Positions 44,651 through 54,080 of a stretch of DNA of 64,000 bases are shown in pieces. The notes under the pieces were generated by a model. The model was not told the DNA's origin. It ran no database searches and worked only from the letters and a program-made list of their open reading frames with translations. The DNA is from Pectinophora gossypiella (lineage: Eukaryota; Arthropoda; Insecta; Lepidoptera; Gelechiidae), in contig NC_065407.1 of NCBI RefSeq assembly GCF_024362695.1, positions 5,952,001 through 6,016,000 of the forward strand, in the 5' to 3' direction. The position numbers and the translations under genes are program-made. How positions within the stretch are numbered: the first letter of the stretch is position 1; every line of letters starts with the position of its first letter.

Positions 44651-45203
44651 TCCCGGCAAACTTCTTGAGCATCGACCTTGACTGCGCACAACCGAATTTT
44701 AGATCTCTTTGGTGGTACGGTACGGGGCGCGGGGGCGGGTGAGTCCCGCATCGACCGGCTATTGGTAGATCAGTCGATACTTCCCCCGCGCACTCTTGTC
44801 TTCGTCCCTTTGACTCCCGAATACACTTGCGTGCAGTGAAACTGTCACGTTTTTGTTATTGCTCTTTTGTTAGTTTTTTTTTGTTATTGCTCATTTGTTT
44901 AAGTTTAAGAATTAGTTACTAGCACGAGGTCTATGTCTACAGATCCAAAACCTAGCACCAGCTCATCAACCCCATGGAAGGAATATTATACTTACCGGAC
45001 GATTAGTTTTTTATTAAATATAATATAAGTTTTAATAAACTATAATAATATACGTTTAGTTTTATTTACATAATTAAATAATATAATAATTGTTTTTTTA
45101 ATGAGTTAAGAAAATAATCAAAAGTTCATTTTTTTTGCACGGAAGTGTACGTGCGCGAACTTTCCCCCACTACGACACTCGATGCTCAAGAAGTTTGCCG
45201 GGA
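44651..45203. mobile_element. TIR DNA-transposon deletion derivative
   Basis: 25-base perfect terminal inverted repeats (44651-44675 and 45179-45203) start TCCCGGCAAACTTCTTGAGC. TATA lies two bases outside each end, so the element may be flanked by a TA or TATA duplication with two variable terminal bases. The inside has a CpG-rich left third and a short frame starting MSTDPKPSTSS (44934) which ends after about 30 codons, followed by AT-rich sequence with AATAAAC. I infer a promoter and first codons of a lost transposase. Confidence 0.75.
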
Positions 45204-45754
45204 GTTATACCCATCTACCTTCACTCTTGTTTACTCTGTGCTAGGAGGCAGACGTTGTGGCTTCCTTGTGAATATTAATTTAGTAGGATTATACGAACAC
45301 ATTCGTCCGTAAAAATAAATAGTTGTTTACTTTTGCCCCATATCCAGTAGTTTCACCTGAGCTTTCTGTTAGACTCACGAGATAGGTAGTGAGCCGTGCC
45401 GGATAGTAGGTACTTGTACTTAATGCAATAAAAGATAGACTGTTCTAACTGTCAATATTATATCAAAGGAACCCAGATCTTGATAATGAAATATTAATTG
45501 AGTATATTTGAAGGTTACTGGACTTAAGAAGGAAATGTAACTGACATAAAGACAGCAATAATGTCCTACAGATCTGCGATATCACTTCAAATGTCAGTTG
45601 TATTTTGAAACAATTGCCGATCAAAAGTCTTGTAGTAAATGAATGACGTAAAAAAATACAAATTGTGTTTTCAAATATAGAATACCTATTTATCATATTT
45701 TTTGCGCACCATGTAGACAGATATCTAAGAACGACTTTTATTTTTAAAAATTCG
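45204..45754. other. No gene seen
   Basis: Nothing recognised. Confidence 0.3.
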
Positions 45755-46012
45755 AATGTCCGCTCGGTCTGCGATTGTTGAAGTTAAGCAACTTTCGCAA
45801 AGGCCGGTCATAGAATGGGTGACCACAAAAAAAAAAGTTTTCATCTCGAGCTCCTCCGTGCTTCGGAAGGCACGTTAACATTAGCAGTCGTTAATAACCA
45901 TCAATCCGCACTGGGCCCGCGTGATGGTTTAAGGCCCGATCTCCCTATCCATCCATAGGGAAGGCCCGTGCCCCAGCAGTGGGGACGTTAATGGGCTGAT
46001 GATGACTGAAAA
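45755..46012 (+). mobile_element. 5S-rRNA-derived SINE (SINE3 type)
   Basis: The head (about 45761-45826) reads GAAGTTAAGCAACTTTCGCA, GGCCGGTCATAGAATGGGTG and ACC, which follows the internal promoter of 5S rRNA (A box GAAGTTAAGCAAC, C box GGATGGGTGACC). After an A run comes TCCGTGCTTCGGAAGGCACG, the same central domain as in the tRNA-headed SINEs of this window, then CCATCAATCCGCACTGGGCC, GGAAGGCCCGTGCCCCAGCA and an end near GGGCTGATGATGAC. 5S-headed SINEs are known; sharing of this domain is what the sequence shows here. Confidence 0.8.
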
Positions 46013-46284
46013 TTCTGACCGATACTGAATCTGCAGCATTATGGGTTTTGCTCATGATGTTATCCACCTCTGTATGTTTGTATATTCATACGTGAACTCG
46101 AACAGAATAACTCGAATAGCGCTGTAGTCGATTCTATGATCGATCAATCAATCTGTTACTCAACATTGGATAATGCAAGTACATCACACGACAGAAGGGT
46201 ACTTATTAGCGAAGTAGTGTTGCCATATATTGGGATTCACTTCGGACTTTTGAAAGAAAGCAAAATGTTTCATTTTCGTTAATG

Positions 46285-46608
46285 TGTTAGGTTTTCTGTA
46301 ATTTTGTGCGAATTTGTGTTGCCTTCATATGGCAACACTAGGAGAAAGGGTATAAAAAGGCGTGTTTGTCTTTCATTGGGGCTTTTTTGATTCGAGCACG
46401 CATCGAAGGCAGACGTACCATTTTGAACACGTGTACACTTGTGTTTGAGCACGCGTGCGTTTTGGAAATTTAGAGTAAGTAACCAATATACTTATTATTT
46501 ATTATTTCAATGGTTGTTTTATTTATAGAGCATGTACCTGAGGCAACTTTATGTATATCCAGGTATCCGTATGTTAGTTAATGATCATGTTACCGTGGTC
46601 TTACTACA
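46285..46608 (+). repeat. 5' LTR
   Basis: 324 bases, TG...CA, preceded by AATG. Contains GTGTTGCC and GGCAACAC seven bases apart (hairpin, 46316-46338), a TATA box (TATAAAAAGG, 46351-46360) and a TCATTG initiator-like motif ~25 bases downstream. Confidence 0.95.
46351..46380 (+). promoter_or_regulatory. LTR core promoter
   Basis: TATAAAAAGG followed at normal spacing by TTTCATTGGGG, a TCATT-type arthropod initiator. The same core lies in the 3' LTR at 52228. It should start transcription of the full element RNA, with U3 ending near 46374. Confidence 0.7.
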
Positions 46609-46792
46609 TTTCAGAAGTGGGATCGTATCCATATGTGTTAATCAGGATACACCGTTTTTGAGATATTTTACTTTGGAAATATATCTGTATAAATATATAC
46701 ATATAGGGTTATCTGAAGAATATTTACATGTTCCAATGTTTTCGAGTTCCAGATTATGCCTCTTGAAGACGAGATCGTTCCACGAAGACGAC

Positions 46793-47110
46793 TGATGAGC
46801 CGAGACGGGCCGAGACGAGCCGAGCCGAGCCGAGCCGAGCCGAGCCGAGCCGAGCCGAGCCGAGACGAGCCGAGACGAGCCGAGACGAGCCGAGACGAGC
46901 CGAGCCGAGCCGAGACGAGCCGAGACGAGCCGAGATGAGCCGAGACGAGCCGAGACGAGCCGAGCCGAGCCGAGACGAGCCGAGACGAGCCGACACGAGC
47001 CGAGACGAGCCGAGCCGAGCCGAGCCGAGCCGAGCCGAGCCGAGCCGAGCCGATACAAGCCGGGAGCGCAGCCGAGCCGAGCCGATACAAGCCGGGAGCG
47101 CAGCCGGAGA
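46793..47110 (+). repeat. GAGCC/GAGAC mini-satellite in the leader
   Basis: About 260 bases of five-base units GAGCC and GAGAC, alternating mostly as 10-mers, then two copies of GCCGATACAAGCCGGGAGCG. All frames are open on both strands simply because the units contain no stops. It lies between the 5' LTR and gag and so is within the expected packaging region. Confidence 0.95.
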
Positions 47111-47169
47111 GAGAGCCGGGAGTGCAGCCGGAGAGAGACGTCGCTTCACGCGTCGGCACAACGAGCGAC

Positions 47170-48090
47170 ACAGCCAACGACGTCGCGGCGAAGGGCAGGA
47201 GGTGCGACGTTCGTCGGCAGCTAAGGGAATAGAAAGGTCAGATAGCCCTACATTTTCATCTAAAGATGTTCTTAATATTGTTGAATCATTAGTTAACTTA
47301 AGATCTTAACCTAATCCGACAGCAGTCGCCACATCACATCCTTCCAGTAGTATTATGAACCATGTTACCCGAATTTGGACCCTCATCGAAAAGTCAAAAG
47401 ATTGATACTTGGTTAAAGAAAGTTAATGAGTGTGCCACTGGTTACGGATGGGATGAGAACAACCGTTATCCACTTCGCAATGCAGAAACTGCAGGAGTTG
47501 GCCAAAGTTTGGTATGAAAGCTTCAATTCTATTTTGTACAGCTGGGCAGAATGGCAGCAAAAGTGGTTAGACGCATTTCCTTTTGAACATGATTATGGCC
47601 AATCCCTGGAGGATACGCTTAGGCGAAAGAGTAGGTTTGGTGAACCGCTAGAGGTTTATTATTATGAAGAATTAGCCATCGTGAACCGGTGTGACATCGA
47701 AGGGAAACGAGCCGTGGAATGCATTATCCACGGATTAAGTGACAAGACAATTAGATCCAGCGATAAGCGTTACGATGTACGCAGCCTGATCAACTCCATT
47801 TTCTGATGAGTAATAAGGAGAACCAACCGACGCCCGATCGCTTTCATTTTAATAAAACAAAGTAGTCGACTGAATCCACAGCGGGAAGTAATAATGACAA
47901 TAGGGATAAATCAGTTAAGACTTCAAAAAAATTCAAGTTACAAATTATTTTGTTTTAACTGTAGGGAAAAAGGTTACCCGTATCTTAAATGCCCCAAACC
48001 TCTGGTCCAATGTACAGGATGTCGTAGGTTCGGTCATAAAATGGAAACTTGCAGAGTCCCTTTTTTTTTGAAAACCGTGATAATCTAGGT
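47170..48090 (+). pseudogene. LTR element gag with zinc knuckles, frame-broken
   Basis: Pieces in three frames give a Gag order: an N-terminal part ending KDVLNIVESLVNL (to 47309), a segment from ATG 47362 with SSKSQKIDTWLKKVNE, a capsid-like segment 47455-47806 with MQKLQELAKVWYESF and AEWQQKWLDAFPFEHDYGQS, and a nucleocapsid piece 47894-48088 with two knuckles. Knuckle one is C-F-N-C...Y...C (histidine replaced by tyrosine); knuckle two C-T-G-C...H...C is intact. At least four frameshifts or stops separate them. Gag would build the particle and bind element RNA; this copy cannot make it whole. Confidence 0.85.
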
Positions 48091-48600
48091 AACATTCCTA
48101 AAATCATGCACATACTTACCTCTAAGTCGGGCTCAAAATATTTCAATACAGTTAGGGTAAATGACACCTCTATGATATCGTTTATAGATTTCGGTAGCGA
48201 AGTTTCGCTCATAAAACAAACAACGACACTGATTTTGGGATAGACTTGTGATCAACCCCCGACTCCATTAAAAGTTTTGGTAGTAATTTTATTTTGTCCA
48301 TGGGCAGGACACAGGTTAATTTATGCATCGACGGTGTTAGTGCGGATGTTTTGTGTTACGTGGTTGACAGTAATCTGCTCAATTGTCCGATATTAGTAGG
48401 ACAGTCCTTCACCAAACAGAAGCAGGTGCTGGTATTCAAGAATGCCAACGAATTGAGGTTTTATTATGATGATGAATTCCCTTTTGCTAACGGTGGTAGT
48501 GGTGATACTGCGAGTGTAAAGGTCGTCTCCGCTTCATGCGCAAGATTGAGTGGAGAGGCGATTATCAGAGCTCGTACTGATGTTGTGATTAATTGATATG
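48091..48600 (+). pseudogene. Aspartic protease region, inactive
   Basis: The frame to 48243 has VRVNDTSMISFIDFGSEVSL, where the catalytic D-[ST]-G motif reads D-F-G, so the key serine/threonine is lost. A stop at 48241 precedes the frame 48294-48596 that continues the protease and linker with NCPILVGQSFTKQ. By family, this enzyme cuts Gag and Pol. Confidence 0.75.
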
Positions 48601-48852
48601 TTAGGCTTAGCGGAAGAGTCATGGGGAAGCCAAACCGAGAATTCACGATAGCCGGCGGGTTATACAAAGTAGAGGAAGGTCAGCTCTTTGTTCATATTAC
48701 CCCATTGTCAGCTTTTGTTATATTGATGAAGGTGATATTATAGGTAGATGAAATAGAGTTCAGATTGTCAATCATATTTGTACATCACCCACAGACCTCG
48801 TTGGCGAGCATTTAGGTATAGAGCCTAAAGATGTTAACTTTAGCAAAAACGC
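48601..48852 (+). pseudogene. Protease-RT linker, degraded
   Basis: Frameshifted remnants between protease and RT; no confident motif. Confidence 0.5.
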
Positions 48853-49494
48853 TTGAAGAGCCACATAAACGACGTCTATTTTAACATTTTGAACGAATAC
48901 AAGCATTGCTTCGCGCAATCATTAGAGGAGTTGGGATGTACAAATATGACTGAAATGAAAATTGAATTGAATATTGAGCGTCCTGTGGTTTACCGGCCTT
49001 ACATATTGTCGCACAAGGAACGACAACAAGTAAGAGAAATGGTTGGTGAGATGATGAATGCGGGGATTGTACGAGAAATTGTATCGGAATATGCGAGTCC
49101 AATTATGTTGGTTCGTAAGAAGGACGGTAAACAAAGGCTCTGTGTTGATTATAGGTTTCTGAATTCAATGACAGTTAAGATAAGGTACCTGATGGCAGTG
49201 ATTGAAGACGAGATTGCTCGATTAGTGGGGCAGGCCTACTTTATAACTTTGGATCTGGCATCTGGATACTACCAGGTGCCTATTGCAGAAGAATCGAAAC
49301 CCTTAACTTCCTTTATCACCCCAGACGACCAATATGAATTTAATCGTATGCCGTTTGGGTTGGCTAACGAACCAGCTGTATTTCAAAGGCTGATGAATAA
49401 GGTATTGGTTTCCGCTAGGTTCTCAGAAGCTACTGCTTACATCGATGACGTATTAACTTACGAAAAGGATGTAGAAGAGTGTTTGGATAGGTAA
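48853..49494 (+). pseudogene. Ty3/gypsy-type reverse transcriptase fragment
   Basis: An open run of 213 codons with YASPIMLVRKKDGKQRLCVD, TLDLASGYYQVPIAEESK (motif A), FNRMPFGLANEPAVFQRLMN and AYIDDVLTYEKD (YIDD motif) covers most of the RT palm. It starts without a true ATG because it is part of a polyprotein. A stop at 49492 falls directly after LDR, where the thumb should continue. The catalytic aspartates remain, so decay may be recent in this segment. Confidence 0.9.
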
Positions 49495-50302
49495 GAAAGA
49501 GCTTTACAGTTGATAGAAAAGGCAAGCCTAACTCTGAATTTGGCAAAATGTAATTTCTTACAGCAGAATTATTAACTATTTGGGTTATGATATTAGCGCT
49601 GCTGGGGTGCGGCCGGCTGACAAAAAGACACAGTCAGTGTTTGATGTTCCTCGTCCCACCAGTCCACATTCCGTCCGCCAATTTCTGGGACTAGCAGGAT
49701 ATTTTCGGAAAATTTATAAGGAGTTACGCGTCTTTATCACATCCGTTGAATAAGTTGCTCAAGAAGGATGTGGAATGGTGTTGGACTGAGGAACAAGAAG
49801 CCGCATTTGTTGATCTCAAGAGTAGTCTGATAGATAGGCCAATCTTAGCCATTTACGACCCGACCGCCGAAACACAGTTGCACACTGACGCCAGTGAAGT
49901 GGGCGTCAGTGGAATATTGATGCAGCGACGTAATGGAAACGACACCTACTATCCCGTAGCGTACTATAGTCGCCAGACATCTCCAGAAGAGAAAAGGTTT
50001 ATAAACTTGAGACTCTTGCTATAGGTAGTAAGTTCGCTCAAAAGTTTCGGGTTTATCTTCTGGGTCAGAATTTCAAAATCATGACCGATTGTAGTGCGTT
50101 GCGCTCCATGCTTTCCAAACGCGATTTGGTTAGACGTATTGCCCGCTGGTGGCTGTTTTTGCTTTTTGAATATCGTGCTGGCACGAAAATGTCGCACGTG
50201 GACCTTCTATTTCGGAACCCAATTGAGGATCTTAGTTCAATGGAAATTGACGCTGGTCTTTACCCGACGGTTATGTCAATCAATGAGGGGGACAGGTTGT
50301 AG
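49495..50302 (+). pseudogene. RT thumb and RNase H, frame-broken
   Basis: The connection (LNLAKCNFL then a frameshift, GYDISAAGVRPADKKT) leads to 49746-50024 with DPTAETQLHTDASEVGVSGI (RNase H aspartate) and YYPVAYYSRQTSPEEK, then a frameshift after LRLL. 50081-50302 continues with FKIMTDCSALRSML and RWWLFLLFEYRAG. At least three frame breaks. RNase H would remove the RNA strand during reverse transcription. Confidence 0.85.
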
Positions 50303-50960
50303 ACTCTTCAATTAGGTGATAGTGAACTGGGTCGCATTCGGGAATTTCTTACCACTGATATTGATGCAGATGGGTTAAAGTACATAACAGAAAACTAATT
50401 CAAATGAGGGCCTATTCCACGTAAACGAAAAGTTGAGGTGCCTTTTCACACCCTGTACATCAATCACCTTGGACCTTTTTGTGCGATCAAAGAGAGGAAA
50501 ACTCTTACCTATTGGTAGTCGTAGATGCCTTTACGAAATTTAAATTTATCAGGCCAGTCAGAAATACCAAAAACAGTTACAACAACGCGAGAATTAGAAG
50601 ATATTTTCTATACGTTCAGAAACCCAGATCGAATTATTAGCGACCGCGGTACTTTCTTCACATCGTACGTGTTCAAACGTTTTGCTCGGATAAAGGTATT
50701 AGACACGTGTTGAACGCAGTTGCAAGTCCTAGGTCCAATGGACAAGTAGAGTCCAATGGGGCATGAACAACACCCGTCGGAAGACAACGGGACGGACTGA
50801 GGTAATGTTTGGACTTCAGATGGATGCGGAAATTAATCCTATGTTGAACGAAATAGTATGCGAAACGCAAAATTATACTTTATTGTCAGTTCGGGAATCC
50901 CTTAAAGATGTAAAAATTGACGATTCAAAGTGTAACAATGTTACCTACTGAATTAACATA
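50303..50960 (+). pseudogene. Integrase remnant, partly deleted
   Basis: Short in-frame pieces only: NHLGPF near 50465, NPDRIISDRGTFFTS (50625-50670, the second catalytic aspartate region) and the degraded SPRSNGQVES-like segment near 50730. The N-terminal HHCC zinc domain is not detectable, so a deletion is likely. The last open piece to 50951 has no motif I can assign. Confidence 0.75.
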
Positions 50961-51220
50961 TTTTTGAGTTTGAATTTGTTGGGATTGATGACTACTTCAT
51001 TTAACAAATCGAATGTCACCCTGGATTCACGTTAATGATGATAAAGAAAGTAGTGATGAAGATGACTGATTGTGTCATTATTATATACAATCAAAAGAAA
51101 GTAAGTAGAGGTACTGTTTGTTGGATGAAACTGTAAGATGTGTATTTAGTAATAGCTTGAGAAGGAGGGCTCATAGCTATTTAGTTAAGGTGACTTTCAA
51201 TTTTGTGAGGAGGGTTCACA
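50961..51220 (+). other. Transition to the hairpin array, two lone hairpins
   Basis: No coding. 51151-51181 forms AATAGCT...AGCTATT plus a GAG/CTC extension around AAGGAGGG; 51203-51221 forms TTGTGA...TCACAA around GGAGGGT. Both have the same design as hairpins in the array that follows. Confidence 0.7.
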
Positions 51221-51973
51221 ATTATTTTAATTATCGTATATAAGAAGGAAGGGTTTGTATACGATAGTTACAAGTGTGAGAAAGAAGGTTCACACTCAAT
51301 TGCTTTGCAATAGTTCGTGAGAAAGAAGGGTTTGCGAACTATTGCCAACTTGAATAGCTTTATAATGTTATGATTATTTTAATTATCGTATATAAGAAGG
51401 AAGGGTTTGTATACGATAGTTACAAGTGTGAGAAAGAAGGTTCACACTCAATTGCTTTGCAATAGTTCGTGAGAAAGAAGGGTTTGCGAACTATTGCCAA
51501 CTTGAATAGCTTTATAATATTATGATTATTTTAATTATCGTATATAAGAAGGAAGGGTTTGTATACGATAGTTACAAGTGTGAGAAAGAAGGTTCACACT
51601 CAATTGCTTTGCAATAGTTCGTGAGAAAGAAAGGTTTGCGAACTATTGCCAACTTGAATAGCTTTGTAATATTATGATTATTTTAATTATCGTATATAAG
51701 AAGGAAAGGTTTGTATACGATAGTTACAAGTGTGAGAAAGAAGGTTCACACTCAATTGCTTTGCAATGGTTCGTGAGAAGGAAGGGTTTGCGAACTATTG
51801 ACAACTTGAGTAGCTTTATATTATGATTATTTTAATTATCGTATATAAGAAGGAAGGTTTGTATACGATAATTACAAGTGTGAGAAAGAAGGTTCACACT
51901 CAATTGCTTTGCAATAGTTCGTGAGAAGGAAAGGTTTGCGAACTATTGACAACTTGAATAGCTTTATATTATG
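51221..51973 (+). repeat. Five tandem ~152-bp units, each with three purine-loop hairpins
   Basis: Units start at 51221, 51373, 51525, 51677 and 51826 (152, 152, 152, 149 and 148 bases). In unit one: hairpin a, ATCGTATA (51233) with TATACGAT (51258), loop containing AAGAAGGAAGGG; hairpin b, AGTGTGA (51273) with TCACACT (51290), loop GAAAGAAGG; hairpin c, GCAATAGTTCG (51307) with CGAACTATTGC (51335), loop with GAGAAAGAAGGG. The stems are unrelated in sequence and the loops are alike. In unit four the c stem has A to G, giving a G-U pair in RNA. It lies 190 bases before the 3' LTR. Confidence 0.95.
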
Positions 51974-52161
51974 ATTAGAAAGAAGAGCTGATGTTTCACC
52001 CCGTAAATGTGATTATATGTCGTTGTACTTTTAGATTTTAAGTGAAGCTTTGTAACTGTTCTCGATGAGTGTGGAATCACTTGGCCCGCCGAATGTTAGG
52101 TTTGAACATTAGACGTTTTGTCTACGTGCATGAGGACATGCACAACGTCAGGATGGTCGAA
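51974..52161 (+). other. Spacer between hairpin array and 3' LTR
   Basis: Starts with a last purine run (AGAAAGAAGAG) without pairing arms. At 52092 ATGTTAGGTTT duplicates the first bases of the LTR. The base run just before the 3' LTR (GTCAGGATGGTCGA) is a poor polypurine tract. Confidence 0.6.
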
Positions 52162-52485
52162 TGTTAGGTTTTCTGTAATTTTGTGCGAATTTGTGTTGCC
52201 TTCATATGGCAACACTAGGAGAAAGGGTATAAAAAGGCGTGTTTGTCTTTCATTGGGGCTTTTTTGATTCGAGCACGCATCGAAGGCAGACGTACCATTT
52301 TGAACACGTGTACACTTGTGTTTGAGCACGCGTGCGTTTTGGAAATTTAGAGTAAGTAACCAATATACTTATTATTTATTATTTCAATGGTTGTTTTATT
52401 TATAGAGCATGTACCTGAGGCAACTTTATGTATATCCAGGTATCCGTATGTTAGTTAATGATCATGTTACCGTGGTCTTACTACA
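52162..52485 (+). repeat. 3' LTR
   Basis: 324 bases, no difference from the 5' LTR found on reading through. Followed by AATG. Confidence 0.95.
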
Positions 52486-52559
52486 AATGGATAGCCTGAA
52501 ATTTGTTTTAGCTCAGTGACATGGAATATGCCTGATATTCAACATTGAACTCTATTATT

Positions 52560-52889
52560 CATAAACTCATAAACTGCCTATATACGTTCCACTGCTGGGC
52601 ACAGGCCTCCCCTCAATCAACCGGAGGGGGTATGGAGCATACTCCACCACGCTGCTCCACTGCGGGTTGGTGGAGGTGTTTTTACGGCTAATAGCCGGGA
52701 CCGACGGCTTAACGTGCCCTCCGAAGCACGGAATCATCTTACTTCTTCGGACAATCAGGTGATTCAAGCCTGAAAAGTCCTTACCAAACAAAGGACAGTC
52801 TCACAAAGTGATTTCGACAATGTCCCCATCGGGAATCGAACCCGGATCTTGAGCCTAACGCTCTAACCACTAGACCACGGAGGCTGTTC
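52560..52889 (-). mobile_element. Full-length SINE, type II tail, 13-bp TSD
   Basis: On the minus strand: tRNA-like head (TGGTCTAGTGGTTAGAGCG, B box GGGTTCGATTCCC), the shared central domain (CGTGCTTCGGAGGGCACG), then the type II tail (CACCTCCACCAACCCGCAGT, GCAGCGTGGTGGAGTATGCT, GCCCAGCAGTGGAACG). GAACTCTATTATT at 52547-52559 is repeated at 52890-52902. It gives the reference structure for all type II tails in the window. Confidence 0.92.
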
Positions 52890-52972
52890 GAACTCTATTA
52901 TTAAGAAGATTATATTATTATTGATACTTAAGTACTGTTTTAATTTGATTCTGTTATCTATTCATATAAAAA

Positions 52973-53123
52973 AATATAATATCACTTAAGTTTTAATATA
53001 TGCGTGCCTCCTATCATCATTAAACTCAATGGATGTCCATATGATATTGTGTGTTGAGTTTAATGATCATTAGTTGATTGATAAGAGGCATGTTATATTA
53101 AAACGTAAGTGATATTATATATT
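52973..53123. repeat. Long imperfect inverted repeat (foldback MITE)
   Basis: Arms 52973-53029 and 53053-53123 pair through ATAATATCACTTAAGTTTTA, then GCCTC and ATTAAACTCAA, around a ~23-base centre. The right arm carries a ~14-base insertion. No coding, family unknown. Confidence 0.8.
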
Positions 53124-53129
53124 TTTTAT

Positions 53130-53430
53130 GTAACAGGCTGATCATCTGATTGTCCGAAAGAAAGATGATCCGTGCTTCGAAAGGCACGTTAATACGTTGG
53201 TCCCGGTTATTAATTACTGATGTAAGTTAGTACTCGTTTCATGAGACATGTCAGGGGCCTTTGGCGGCTCAATAGTAACCCTGACACCAGGGTACATGGG
53301 GTTGGTAATCCACCCCATAACATAACATAAAAAATACTTTATTGCACAAACAGGAAAAAACAAAATACAAAACAAAAGAGAAATAGGATGAGTACAATAG
53401 GCGGCCTTATTGCAACCCACACGTTAGAAG
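53130..53430 (+). mobile_element. SINE type I interrupted by LINE tail
   Basis: The 5'-truncated SINE runs from GGCTGATCATCTGATTGTCC through GGGGCCTTTGGCGGCTCAAT to CACCCCATA, is interrupted at 53321-53413, then resumes as CAACCCACACGTTAGAAGAA. Confidence 0.85.
53321..53413 (-). mobile_element. LINE 3' end nested in SINE
   Basis: AAAATACTTTATTGCACAAA and ACAATAGGCGGCCTTATTG form the complement of a Jockey-like LINE 3'UTR (GCAATAAGGCCGCC...GTGCAATAAAGTA). The ACATAACATA repeat at its edge is its tail. No clear duplication. Confidence 0.75.
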
Positions 53431-53754
53431 AAGAAAATTACACTCAACCACGCTGCGCTAACGCGTGTTGCAGGACGCTATCGTCGACGTATAAAATGAA
53501 ATGATATTATAAAAAATATGTTAAAAAGATTGTGGTGCCCCTACTACCCAGTAGGTATGAGTAAGTTGGGCACTTAACTTATATTACTGAGGTAAGCCTC
53601 ACTCGGTTAGTCGGTACACATCGCGCAACTAAACGTTGCAATATCGACCAACATTTTACGGCATTTGTTACAAAATTCACCACATAATGCATGTGATCAC
53701 TTTTCAGCAGTAGGTTTTTCATTTGGAAAGGTAACAGCATAACATTAGCATTTT
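53431..53754. other. No gene seen
   Basis: Nothing recognised. Confidence 0.3.
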
Positions 53755-54080
53755 ATTGCTTGCGTGCTTCGAAAGACACGTTAAAGTGGAGCAGCGTGGT
53801 GGAGTATACCCCATACCCCGCATGTTGAATATAAAGGGCCGAAGACCGACGTCACCAACTGTGCTATCAGCGCTGTTAATCATGAGCCACAGAAAGCGAG
53901 TACACAGCTAACCGTATTATATAAGTAATAGGATAGTTTCCAACTAGTCAAATCAGTTACTTTTTACTAAACGTCAAAACACGAAATTACTATGGAATTT
54001 GTATGAAAAAGCAACCTGTGACGTCGTCGAAAAATGTGACAAAATGTCGCACTTATTTTTTTTCTGTATAAAAAGTCATA
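53755..54080 (+). repeat. SINE type II fragment and dispersed repeat
   Basis: 53755-53815: GTGCTTCGAAAGACACGTTA and GGAGCAGCGTGGTGGAGTAT. 53939-54080: the repeat of 7364-7560 (AACCTGTGACGTCGTCGAAA, AATGTCGCACTTATT). Confidence 0.65.

Larger units (their letters stand above)
46281..52489 (+). mobile_element. Complete Ty3/gypsy-type LTR retrotransposon, coding-defective
   Basis: Two 324-base LTRs (46285-46608 and 52162-52485), which I find identical on reading, start TGTTAG and end CTACA. The flanking four bases AATG (46281-46284 and 52486-52489) are the target duplication. Between them lie a GAGCC-repeat leader, gag, protease, RT, RNase H and integrase remnants in Ty3/gypsy order, then a hairpin tandem array. 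No envelope-like frame exists after integrase. A primer-binding site could not be assigned with confidence: after the LTR comes TTTCAGAAGTGGGATCG, and a TGG lies nine bases in. No clear polypurine tract abuts the 3' LTR. Coding DNA has many frameshifts and stops. Confidence 0.95.

Noticed and set aside
46642..47309. Several long overlapping frames on both strands rich in RLGSA or RAEPS repeats
   Set aside because: They arise from the stop-free GAGCC/GAGAC units in any phase. Only the part after ~47170 has Gag-like sequence.
51221..51973. CRISPR-like regularly spaced repeats
   Set aside because: The units are contiguous 152-bp tandem repeats in an insect retrotransposon, without unique spacers or cas genes.
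50961..52161. Envelope gene of an errantivirus-like element
   Set aside because: No frame of useful length, signal peptide or membrane segment exists between the integrase remnant and the 3' LTR.
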